The notes under the pieces were generated by a model that worked only from the letters and a program-made list of their open reading frames with translations, was not told where the DNA came from and ran no database searches. A DNA stretch of 5,383 bases, taken from JAHJRN01 sp043805355 (lineage in GTDB: Bacteria > Patescibacteriota > Patescibacteriia > 2-12-FULL-60-25). Below are positions 1 to 5,363 of the stretch, in pieces. Position 1 is the stretch's first letter; each line of letters opens with the position of its first letter. The position numbers and the translations under genes were made by a program. Where the stretch lies: positions 1 through 5,383 of the forward strand of contig JAZDIB010000068.1 of assembly GCA_043805355.1 (NCBI GenBank), written 5' to 3'.

Positions 1-1209
1 GGCGTTGGAGAAGATGATCGGGCCGTACCAGGTGGAGGTGGCGTTCGGGATGGAGGGGCAGTTGGTGCCGTTCTCGAGACAGACGCTCTGCGCCGCGGCG
101 CCGAGACCGACGAGGACGTCCGTGCCGATATACGCGGTGCCAGAGGCGTAGATGTTCTTGAACGCGCGGTTCGCAAGACCGATATCTCTCGTATTGTCCT
201 CGCCGGGCGTAATATTGCCGCTAAACATCGTCCCGTTCGACGAACCCGTGAACGTGACGTACGGGCCGTTGCCGTTGATGGCGACACCCAACGTGTCCCC
301 ACTTGGGATATAGAATCCGTTCGCGCCGCCACTCCCACCGAGGTTGAAGAGCGCGAGACCCGGGGCCGCCGCCGTGCCGGAACCGCCATAGACCGTGCCG
401 GAGGCGTAGACGTTACGCCATGAGAACGATGGCGAGCCAAGATCATTCGCATTCGTCGTTAGCGGGAGGAGATTCGAGCCGACGCCGGCGTTGAAAATGA
501 CGCTGTCGGTCGAGGTGTCGCCGATGATGACGTTGCCGGCGACCGCGAAGTTGCCGGTCGTGGTGACGTTGCCCTGGCGCGAAACCGTGAAGACGTCCGT
601 TCCGGCGTTGGCCTTGATGAGATAGTCGTACAGGTTCGACGTGCCGGAGGTCGCGATATAGAGCGTCGTTCGGTCGCCGGTCGCGGCGGTCGAGGAGTTC
701 TGGTGCAGGGCAAAGAGGTTCCCGCCGGTCGTGTCGACGCTCGACGAGGCATATTGACCCTGCAAGGTCTCGGCCACGAACGCGTATGGCACGGACGTGA
801 GTCGCTTGCGAGGCGTCATTTCCGAGTCGGAGGCGATCGTCACGCCGAGATAGAGGCCGCTCTGGTTCCAGTCGAACGCGAACGGGTTCTGTCCGGACGA
901 CGTATCGCCGAGCTGGACCGTGAAGAGGCCGCTATGGACCGTGACCGTAATCGCCGAGGGCGAGGCGGTCGTCCCCGACGATGTCCAGAGGCGATTTCCC
1001 CCGGAAACCGCATCGTACAGCGAAAATTTCACCGCATAGTCGCCGTCCGCGACCGGGATTTCCGATGCGGTCAGAAGCTTGCCTTGATAGCTGACGGAGC
1101 GATTGATGCTCTGGGCAACGGTGGTTTCCGGCCCAAAAACGACAAAAGCCGCGCAGATGATCACTGCAGCGATGAATAAGTTGGCAATACGATAACTGGG
1201 CGTGCGCAT
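1..1209 (-). CDS. Secreted surface protein with tail-fibre-like YASGT repeats, C-terminus cut off by window edge
   Basis: An open frame of 403 codons runs without a stop from the ATG at 1209 to the left edge, so only the N-terminal part is present. Residues 1-33 look like a signal peptide: Arg2 and Arg7, a hydrophobic core at about 10-25, and a possible cut after Ala32. Residues 38-148 form a module with the pattern SYQGKL, PVADGDY, FSLYD, LW, GLFTVQLGD, LYLGV, MTPRKRL, VPYAF. I know this module from the N-termini of many exported bacterial proteins, but I cannot name a family for it. Residues about 165-403 are Gly/Thr/Ser/Asn-rich beta-structure. They include FTVSRQGNVTTTGN and two copies of an N-x-x-D-[LI]-G...N-[VI]-YASGT motif, recalling phage tail-fibre or adhesin shafts. 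Cys377 and Cys384 flank a short loop. The start is fixed by a strong AGGAGG eight bases upstream. A cell-surface fibre or adhesin is inferred; the binding partner is unknown. A C-terminal chaperone or anchor may lie outside the window. Confidence 0.85.
   Translation of the reverse strand, partial: MRTPSYRIANLFIAAVIICAAFVVFGPETTVAQSINRSVSYQGKLLTASEIPVADGDYAVKFSLYDAVSGGNRLWTSSGTTASPSAITVTVHSGLFTVQLGDTSSGQNPFAFDWNQSGLYLGVTIASDSEMTPRKRLTSVPYAFVAETLQGQYASSSVDTTGGNLFALHQNSSTAATGDRTTLYIATSGTSNLYDYLIKANAGTDVFTVSRQGNVTTTGNFAVAGNVIIGDTSTDSVIFNAGVGSNLLPLTTNANDLGSPSFSWRNVYASGTVYGGSGTAAAPGLALFNLGGSGGANGFYIPSGDTLGVAINGNGPYVTFTGSSNGTMFSGNITPGEDNTRDIGLANRAFKNIYASGTAYIGTDVLVGLGAAAQSVCLENGTNCPSIPNATSTWYGPIIFSNA
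124..471 (-). repeat. Two YASGT fibre repeats inside the partial surface protein
   Basis: Residues 247-275 and 332-362 share the pattern P-x(4,6)-N-x-x-D-[LI]-G, then a hydrophobic spacer, an aromatic residue, [RK]-N-[VI]-Y-A-S-G-T-x-Y. The Tyr of YASGT is at residues 268 and 354, a period of 86 residues. The spacing and composition suggest a repeating shaft that continues beyond the left edge. Confidence 0.7.
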
Positions 1210-1217
1210 GGCAATCC

Positions 1218-1223
1218 CCTCCT
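1218..1223 (-). promoter_or_regulatory. Strong Shine-Dalgarno for the partial surface protein
   Basis: On the minus strand AGGAGG (part of AGGAGGGG) lies eight bases before the ATG at 1209. This is near-ideal spacing and fixes the start codon. It also excludes the overlapping, out-of-frame ORF that begins at 1351. Confidence 0.85.
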
Positions 1224-1347
1224 GCGACCTCTGCTCGCTGTGAGGTTTTTTCTATACGCCGGATCGGGACACACCTGGCATCGTGGCAAACCACTAAGGT
1301 CGCTGTTCGACCGCCACCATGCGTTCGTGAGACTTGTCCGTTACAAG
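1224..1347 (-). promoter_or_regulatory. Structured mRNA leader with competing stem-loops before the Shine-Dalgarno
   Basis: Read on the minus strand, the leader can form three small hairpins in a row: CTTGT/ACAAG (1347-1333), GGTCG/CGACC (1312-1298) and ACCTC/GAGGT (1246-1227). A perfect 7-base long-range complement also exists, between GCGACCT (minus strand, 1303-1297) and AGGTCGC (1230-1224). It uses the 3' arms of the second and third hairpins and ends directly against the AGGAGG, so the local and long-range pairings exclude each other. This geometry fits a translational switch, but no known riboswitch class is recognised and short complements can arise by chance. Confidence 0.3.
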
Positions 1348-1361
1348 CCATCTACCGCCCG

Positions 1362-1382
1362 CGTATATATCGTATAGTAACA
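1362..1382 (-). promoter_or_regulatory. Possible -10 region for the partial surface protein gene
   Basis: The minus strand reads TGTTACTATACGATATATACG, with TACTAT preceded by TGT (an extended -10 arrangement) and the element TATACG repeated nine bases apart. No convincing TTGACA-like box sits 16-18 bases upstream. A start here would give a leader of roughly 150 bases. This is a weak call based on local AT content only. Confidence 0.2.
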
Positions 1383-1444
1383 GGTTTCATTTTTTAGCTG
1401 GGTTGAGCAAAAATACAAGAAAAAATTAATCAAAAATACCTTGA

Positions 1445-1487
1445 AAAGATGGGGATAAGGCACTTTTTGCCTTCCGACCCCATTTTT
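1445..1487. terminator. Bidirectional intrinsic terminator candidate
   Basis: AAGGCA (1457-1462) pairs with TGCCTT (1468-1473) across a five-base loop. TGGGG (1450-1454) pairs with CCCCA (1478-1482) to extend the stem past an internal loop. Flanking AAAAGA and TTTTT can also pair. TTTTT follows the stem on the plus strand and TCTTTTC follows it on the minus strand, so either strand could be terminated. The most sensible role is to end leftward transcription from the large surface gene, though it lies about 380 bases past that stop. It could instead act as an attenuator before the rightward small ORF. Confidence 0.5.
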
Positions 1488-1523
1488 AGGAAAAAGTTAC
1501 TCACACCCCACATATCCACATGA

Positions 1524-1562
1524 TATCTCCATAAATTTTCTCATGGGGACATCAGGGAGATA
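1524..1562 (+). promoter_or_regulatory. Inverted repeat that would hide the ribosome site of the small ORF
   Basis: TATCTCC (1524-1530) is a perfect complement of GGAGATA (1556-1562), with a 25-base loop. The right arm overlaps GGGAGA (1555-1560), the only Shine-Dalgarno-like stretch before the TTG at 1573, at a rather long spacing of 12 bases. CCCCA (1506-1510) and TGGGG (1544-1548), the latter inside this loop, could form a second interaction. Regulation by sequestration is inferred. Confidence 0.25.
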
Positions 1563-1572
1563 AGACGAAATA

Positions 1573-1788
1573 TTGGCTAAGATTAGAATAAAAATTGAAC
1601 GACCCGGAAAATTGCTTGCCAGAGAGGCTGCGGCTTACTTAGGAGATCCTTCGGCTGCGCTCAGGACGCGAAAATGGAGGGGGTGTGATTACTTACGCAT
1701 AGGGCACAAACGAAAAAATGGCTATAATCAGCCAAAAAATTATGCTCTCATGCCTGCGAAACCTGTGGAAAAATCATCGATTACCTAG
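1573..1788 (+). CDS. Small hypothetical protein, possible degenerate helix-turn-helix (excisionase-like)
   Basis: This is a 71-codon frame from TTG to TAG. An in-frame TAA at 1561-1563 rules out an earlier start. GGGAGA 12 bases upstream is a weak ribosome site. The product is basic and has no membrane segment. Residues about 13-46 (KLLAREAAAYLG ... ALRTRKWRG ... YLRIGHKRKNG) loosely follow the excisionase/MerR-like pattern, in which an AA-x-x-LG helix is followed by a Leu-Arg-x-x-x-Trp helix and then Y-x-RIG. The usual VSPSTLRRW stretch is replaced by DPSAALRTRKW, exactly where a 20-base palindromic element lies. The base composition is lower in G+C than the flanking genes. A DNA-binding protein is an inference from a weak resemblance. 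It could also be a remnant of a longer gene, or a chance ORF in a control region. It converges on the large surface gene. Confidence 0.45.
   Translation: MAKIRIKIERPGKLLAREAAAYLGDPSAALRTRKWRGCDYLRIGHKRKNGYNQPKNYALMPAKPVEKSSIT
1647..1666. repeat. Palindrome-like element TCCTTCGGCTGCGCTCAGGA
   Basis: The ends TCCT and AGGA are complementary and the core is GC-rich, with about 20 G or C in 1641-1670 inside a segment averaging about 40% G+C. From memory, elements of the form TCCTTCGactNCGCTCAGGA are scattered through many environmental bacterial genomes. An AGGA at 1641-1644 offers an alternative partner for TCCT. Only one copy is present in this window, so its repeat status elsewhere is inferred. 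Confidence 0.45.
1764..1772 (-). promoter_or_regulatory. DnaA-box match TTTTCCACA
   Basis: The minus strand carries TTTTCCACA, an exact match to TTWTNCACA. It overlaps codons near the 3' end of the 71-residue ORF, so it may be coincidental. Confidence 0.3.
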
Positions 1789-1832
1789 AATTCATCGCAC
1801 TCATTAGATTTGACTTACGTCAGAAACCCACT

Positions 1833-1841
1833 TGTGGATAA
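1833..1841 (-). promoter_or_regulatory. DnaA-box match TTATCCACA
   Basis: The minus strand carries TTATCCACA, the strongest canonical DnaA-box form. It lies in the 77-base gap between the stop of the small ORF and the stop of the large surface gene. Confidence 0.4.
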
Positions 1842-1865
1842 ACAGTTAAGAACTCAAAAACTTGA

Positions 1866-4800
1866 CTAATTTTTGGCCTTCTTCATGATAATACTCTGAT
1901 CGATAAGCGCTTCATCCTTATCAGATAAATCAAAGTCAGGAGACGTATATTTCTCATACCCTTCCTTCTCAGCCGTCACGTAGTACACGCTACGTCGGAC
2001 GAAAAACCCATATTTACCGTTCGCGTCCGTGACCTGCGTCTCCAGGAGTTTATTGAACTTCTTGTCGAAAATACGGACGATAATGCCTCCAAGCGGTTTT
2101 CGTGTCTTCTCATCAAGGACTCGGCCCCATCCCTTTGCCTTTACGGGAGACGCAAGGCGACGGAACAGGAAATAGAAGACGATTTGGGCCAAAAGGATAA
2201 GCGCGATCTGCAGGCTGGGATTGATGATGAGCGCGACCGAAGCGCCGATGATCGTGACGAGCGAGATATTCTTCTGGAACGTCCGAAAGGCCTTCTTCCA
2301 AAGGATGCTCTTCGGCGTCTCGACAGGCACGACCGGGTCGACGGGGATATTCACGGCGATGATGGTATTCCGTACATCCACCAGAATACGCGTTCCGTGG
2401 TACAAGTCGGCAAAATCGACGTCTTCGACCCTATCCTTCAGGTACTGCGTCGGAAAGACGTACCCTGGCTTCACGACTTCGATGATATACGCCCCTTGCT
2501 TCACGATGAACGAGTAGCGGCCATGCTTGTCCGTCACCTTCGTCTGGATGATGAGCTGGGTCTTCGGGTCGCGCAGGCGGACGATCGCGAGCTCGACCGG
2601 CTGCTTGGTCAGCGCGTTATACACGATGCCCCACTTCTTCCGCTTGCGCCGCGCGATGAGCAGGATGGGCTGCGTGAAGAGGTACTGGAGATACGCCAGC
2701 GCATTGAAGAGAGGCAGGGCGGATGCGACGTTGACGAGCGACACGCCGACGAGCGCGGGAGAGATCGTGTTCTGGACGACCTCCTGCACCTCAGGCTGCT
2801 GGACGAAGGTCCTCGCGACCGTCGCGATGTATTCACCTTGCGTCACGACGTTCGAGACGACTTCGCTGACGTTCTGAAGCAGGGGCTGTGTCTGCGATAC
2901 GCCAGCGAACGGCGTGAGCGGCGGGATCCTAATGAGGCCGATGCGGTCGCCGAAGGCGTTTCGCGTCACGGCTATCGGAGCAGAAACGGATTTCGAATAG
3001 CCGTCCTTCACCGCTTCCGCGTAATAACTTCCGTTCGGGACAAGGAAGGTGAAGCCGCCGTTCACGCCCGAGGTCTGCGGATTGGATTGGCCATATGGCG
3101 CGCCGTTCCATCGTGTCCAAGTCCCGCCTTCTTGGACATACAGCGTGACGGTCGCGCCTTCGATGCCGAAGCCCGTCGCGCCAAGCATCCCTTCCTCGAC
3201 GACCTGCCCTCCGCCTTGCGCGACGACCGTGAAATTCGAGACGGCATCTCCTCCGCCTTGGAACTGCATGGCGACAGAGACGCTCGCGCTCCCGGACGCC
3301 GGTGCCGTGAACGATCCCGTGTAGGCCGTTCCATCCGAATTCAAGGCGAGGTTGTACGACTGCGTGCCGACCGTGACGAACGCACGTTCGGGGCTCACGC
3401 CGAGCCCGGAGAGCGGGACGACGACGAGCACGGTGCTGCCGCCGAGCGCTCCGAACGTCCCGGACGGATCAGGAACGAGCTGGACGACGCCACCTGCGCC
3501 ATAGAAGAGCGGGGCTATCGTGATGATCTCGCCGCTCGGCAGAGGCATCGGTTCGGTCGGGACCGGGACGGTCGGTGTCGTGCCGGGCTCGACCGGAGGC
3601 GGCAAAATCGGAGGCGGCAGGACCGGCGGGGGCTCGACCGGAGGCGGAAGGACCGTGCAGACGGCCAGGGCCGTGCATCCCGAGTCAAGACAGTCGATAG
3701 CACCGTCGACATCATCGTCGACGCCATTCGAGCATGCAGCGCTCGTATCCTCCGTCACCGGGACCGGCGGCGGGGCACAGACGAGCTGGCCCGAGCACCC
3801 GGGATCGAAGCAATCGATGAACCCGTCGCCGTCGTCGTCGATGCCGTTCGAGCACATCGGTCCCGTGTTTTCCGGGACGACCGGGGGTGCCGTCGGTGTC
3901 GCCTGTGCGAGCGCGCCGGAAGCGAAATTGCCCGCCGTGTCGAACGCGAACGCCGCGTAGTAATACGTCACGCCTGCGACGACCGCCATATCGTCCTCCG
4001 ACGTTCCCATACCCTCATAGACCGTCGCGCCGTCCGTCGGTCCCGTCGGATATCCTGTTGTGTTCCGGACGATGCGGACACCGGCGAGATCCGGGTCCGA
4101 AGGCATGGTCCACGCGAGATGGACGACGGAGACGCCGCCGACCGCCGTGAACGCGGAAACGTTGACGGGCGGCGTGAGGTCCGCGAGCGTAATAAAAGTC
4201 GAATCCAACGACGCGACGGTCGTGTTCAGCTGATCCGTCGAGACAGCGGAGAAGTGATACGTCGTAGCAGGCGACAGCCCTGAAAGCGTGAGGGAATGCG
4301 ACGTGACAAGACCGGGATCCGAGACCAACGAACCATAGAGGATGTTCGTCCCGTAATCGACCCTCGAGGTAGCGAGGATGTTCGTGCTCCACGTCACGAG
4401 CGCCGACGTGTCCGTGATGTTGACGATCTGCACGTTCAAGATGACGAGCGGAACCACGGCGCCGAGCGTCGTGAACGTCGAATCCGCGCTCATCCCCGCG
4501 TTCCCGGACCCGTCTCGCGACAAGACCTGAAAATGGTAGGCCGTGCCTGCGGACAGGCCTGTCAGCGTAACCGAGTGCCCCATGACATATCCCGGCACGA
4601 CCGCCGTGCCGCTGCCGTAGGCGTTCGTCAGGCCGTAGGAAACTTCCGAACTCGCGACCTCATCCGTATCCCACGTGATGGTCACGGCATTCGTCGTGAT
4701 GTTGATGACCTGGATGTTCGAGATGGTGGGCGCCGTGACATCCGGATTTCCTCCACCGCCTCCAGGCGGAGGCTCGACCGGAGGCGTCGTCGTCGTAGCG

Positions 4801-5363
4801 GGGGCAACGACCGTGGCCGTCACGCTCACGCTATCGTCCGAGATGATGGGGATGCCCGCGAGGGCCGTGTCGCCGAACGTGCCCGCGAGCAACACCTGCG
4901 CCATCTGTTCCGTCGGGGGATTCACGATGCGTCCATCCCCTCCCGTCGCGTTCGTCCCGATGAGGATTACGACAAAATCGTCCGCGTCGATCTCGCCTGC
5001 CGCCGCATCCGTCGGTGCCGTGAACGTGATGCTCGACGTCGAGGTCGCCACGCCCCACGTCCCTGCCGCCGGGGACGCCGCCAGCGTCTCCGATGTCTCG
5101 ATGCCCGTCACTGGACCGTGCGTGAGGTCGATGTCGTCCACGCCGATGGCCGAGAGGTCGAAGTCCGTGTAATACGTCAGGACGATGGTGTCGGTCGATG
5201 CATCCACGCCCGTCGGGGTCTTGAACCGCATCTCATGGTTCGCCGACACCGCGGCCGTGTGACGCGTGACCGCATACGTCGCCGGCGTAGCCTTCGTCGC
5301 AGAGGACGGCAACGCGTTCACGCAGACGGAAACGAAAAGCGCGGCGATGCATGCCGCGACCAT
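1866..5363 (-). CDS. Large membrane-anchored surface protein with FN3 and carboxypeptidase-regulatory-like domains
   Basis: This frame has 1165 codons and ends in TAG. Residue order: hydrophobic export segment 2-17; N-terminal beta-domain about 28-186 (NHEMRFKTPTGV start); Pro/Gly linker 190-207; three fibronectin-III-like domains at 210-300, 303-393 and 395-490; two CSNG-x-DDD-x-DG-x-x-DC loops at 504-523 and 544-563; a PPP-rich stalk 571-610; a beta-sandwich 611-715; a carboxypeptidase-regulatory-like domain 728-812; a long hydrophobic segment 868-904 followed by RRKRKK; a second such domain 910-1008; a helical hairpin 1033-1068; and a third such domain 1076-1163. By the positive-inside rule, the part up to 867 is outside and the last two regulatory-like domains are cytoplasmic. 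The role is probably cell-envelope structure or adhesion; no catalytic motif is seen. The ATG at 5363 is doubtful. The frame stays open to the edge, the upstream codons read SRFLRT and supply the missing positive signal-peptide charge, and no good ribosome site precedes the ATG. The true start probably lies outside the window. Confidence 0.9.
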   Translation of the reverse strand: MVAACIAALFVSVCVNALPSSATKATPATYAVTRHTAAVSANHEMRFKTPTGVDASTDTIVLTYYTDFDLSAIGVDDIDLTHGPVTGIETSETLAASPAAGTWGVATSTSSITFTAPTDAAAGEIDADDFVVILIGTNATGGDGRIVNPPTEQMAQVLLAGTFGDTALAGIPIISDDSVSVTATVVAPATTTTPPVEPPPGGGGGNPDVTAPTISNIQVINITTNAVTITWDTDEVASSEVSYGLTNAYGSGTAVVPGYVMGHSVTLTGLSAGTAYHFQVLSRDGSGNAGMSADSTFTTLGAVVPLVILNVQIVNITDTSALVTWSTNILATSRVDYGTNILYGSLVSDPGLVTSHSLTLSGLSPATTYHFSAVSTDQLNTTVASLDSTFITLADLTPPVNVSAFTAVGGVSVVHLAWTMPSDPDLAGVRIVRNTTGYPTGPTDGATVYEGMGTSEDDMAVVAGVTYYYAAFAFDTAGNFASGALAQATPTAPPVVPENTGPMCSNGIDDDGDGFIDCFDPGCSGQLVCAPPPVPVTEDTSAACSNGVDDDVDGAIDCLDSGCTALAVCTVLPPPVEPPPVLPPPILPPPVEPGTTPTVPVPTEPMPLPSGEIITIAPLFYGAGGVVQLVPDPSGTFGALGGSTVLVVVPLSGLGVSPERAFVTVGTQSYNLALNSDGTAYTGSFTAPASGSASVSVAMQFQGGGDAVSNFTVVAQGGGQVVEEGMLGATGFGIEGATVTLYVQEGGTWTRWNGAPYGQSNPQTSGVNGGFTFLVPNGSYYAEAVKDGYSKSVSAPIAVTRNAFGDRIGLIRIPPLTPFAGVSQTQPLLQNVSEVVSNVVTQGEYIATVARTFVQQPEVQEVVQNTISPALVGVSLVNVASALPLFNALAYLQYLFTQPILLIARRKRKKWGIVYNALTKQPVELAIVRLRDPKTQLIIQTKVTDKHGRYSFIVKQGAYIIEVVKPGYVFPTQYLKDRVEDVDFADLYHGTRILVDVRNTIIAVNIPVDPVVPVETPKSILWKKAFRTFQKNISLVTIIGASVALIINPSLQIALILLAQIVFYFLFRRLASPVKAKGWGRVLDEKTRKPLGGIIVRIFDKKFNKLLETQVTDANGKYGFFVRRSVYYVTAEKEGYEKYTSPDFDLSDKDEALIDQSIIMKKAKN
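1956..2636 (-). repeat. Duplicated carboxypeptidase-regulatory-like domain on the cytoplasmic side
   Basis: Residues 910-968 and 1078-1136 align over 59 positions without a gap, with 22 identities counted by hand. Shared landmarks are WG-x-V, T-x-x-P, IVR-x-x-D, T-x-VTD-x-x-G-[RK]-Y-x-F-x-V and K-x-GY. A hydrophobic hairpin (1033-1068) separates the two copies. The copies are clear duplicates of one fold, and a third, more distant relative (728-812) sits on the outer side. Confidence 0.75.
3585..3653 (-). repeat. Proline-rich stalk with short tandem repeats
   Basis: Residues 571-593 are a run of [VIL]-PPP-[VI] units ending in VEPG. At DNA level the 16-base word GGCTCGACCGGAGGCG occurs at 3586-3601 and 3631-3646, and again at 4771-4786 in the earlier linker. 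In all three places it encodes P-P-V-E-P. This fits an extended, slippage-prone spacer holding the outer domains away from the membrane. Confidence 0.65.
3675..3854 (-). repeat. Twin Cys-bracketed acidic loops, calcium-binding type
   Basis: Two 20-residue units begin 40 residues apart (504-523 and 544-563). Each follows C-S-N-G-[IV]-D-D-D-x-D-G-x-[IA]-D-C-x-D-x-G-C with small variation. The first keeps DDDGDG, as in calcium-binding acidic loops; the second has Val552 in place of the Gly. Three Cys per unit, plus a further Cys six residues later (529 and 569), could form two disulphides per unit. Calcium binding is inferred from the pattern. Confidence 0.65.
3894..4736 (-). repeat. Three tandem fibronectin-III-like modules
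   Basis: The modules are residues 210-300, 303-393 and 395-490 of the large surface protein. The first two are close relatives: each has a I-x-N-[IV]-Q-[IV]-[IV]-NIT opening, a T/VTW strand, a [VS]-x-YG strand, a HS-[VL]-TL-[ST]-GL turn, a TxYHF strand and an STF-x-TL end. The third diverges (LAWTMPSDPDLAGVRIVR, then YYYAAFAFDTAGN) and resembles FN3 modules that carry interdomain contacts in secreted enzymes and adhesins. Confidence 0.8.

Larger units (their letters stand above)
1210..1572. other. Intergenic region between the partial surface gene and the small ORF
   Basis: This 363-base gap holds no convincing gene. The left part (1210-1360) is moderately GC-rich and carries the structured leader and ribosome site of the leftward gene. 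The right part turns sharply AT-rich; 1381-1440 is about 28% G+C by hand count, with A and T runs. It then holds a terminator-like hairpin (1445-1487), DnaA-box-like sites, and the leader of the rightward small ORF. TGGGG or CCCCA blocks occur at 1450 (TGGGG), 1478 (CCCCA), 1506 (CCCCA) and 1544 (TGGGG), allowing more than one pairing. Confidence 0.6.
1444..1841. other. Cluster of DnaA-box-like sites in an AT-rich segment, possible replication origin
   Basis: Two exact matches to TTWTNCACA lie on the minus strand: TTTTCCACA at 1764-1772 and TTATCCACA at 1833-1841. Three single-mismatch copies lie at 1450-1458 (minus, TTATCCCCA), 1497-1505 (plus, TTACTCACA) and 1512-1520 (plus, ATATCCACA). A 28% G+C tract at 1381-1440 adjoins them and could be an unwinding element. 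Against this, no dnaA, dnaN, rpmH or other usual origin neighbour is in the window, and the two large flanking genes point the same way. One of the exact boxes falls inside the small ORF. Confidence 0.3.

Noticed and set aside
703..1179. 158-codon plus-strand open frame
   Set aside because: It is antisense to the secreted module of the partial surface protein and has no ribosome site or recognisable domain.
1298..1312. GGTCG-CTGTT-CGACC hairpin considered as a tRNA T-arm
   Set aside because: No acceptor, D or anticodon arms are found at the required distances. It is better read as part of the leader structure.
932..1351. 139-codon minus-strand frame starting in the leader
   Set aside because: It overlaps the real start at 1209 in another frame, lacks a ribosome site, and its product is rich in Cys, His and Arg without a fold pattern.
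1811..1822. Dyad TGACTTACGTCA between the two convergent genes
   Set aside because: Four-base arms without a T-run on either strand are too weak for a terminator, and no operator family is recognised.
2184..4283. 699-codon open frame on the plus strand opposite the large surface gene
   Set aside because: The translation is an Arg/Asp-rich string without domain texture, as expected from the antisense of GC-rich Ser/Thr/Val codons. The minus-strand frame has clear domains, export and membrane segments.
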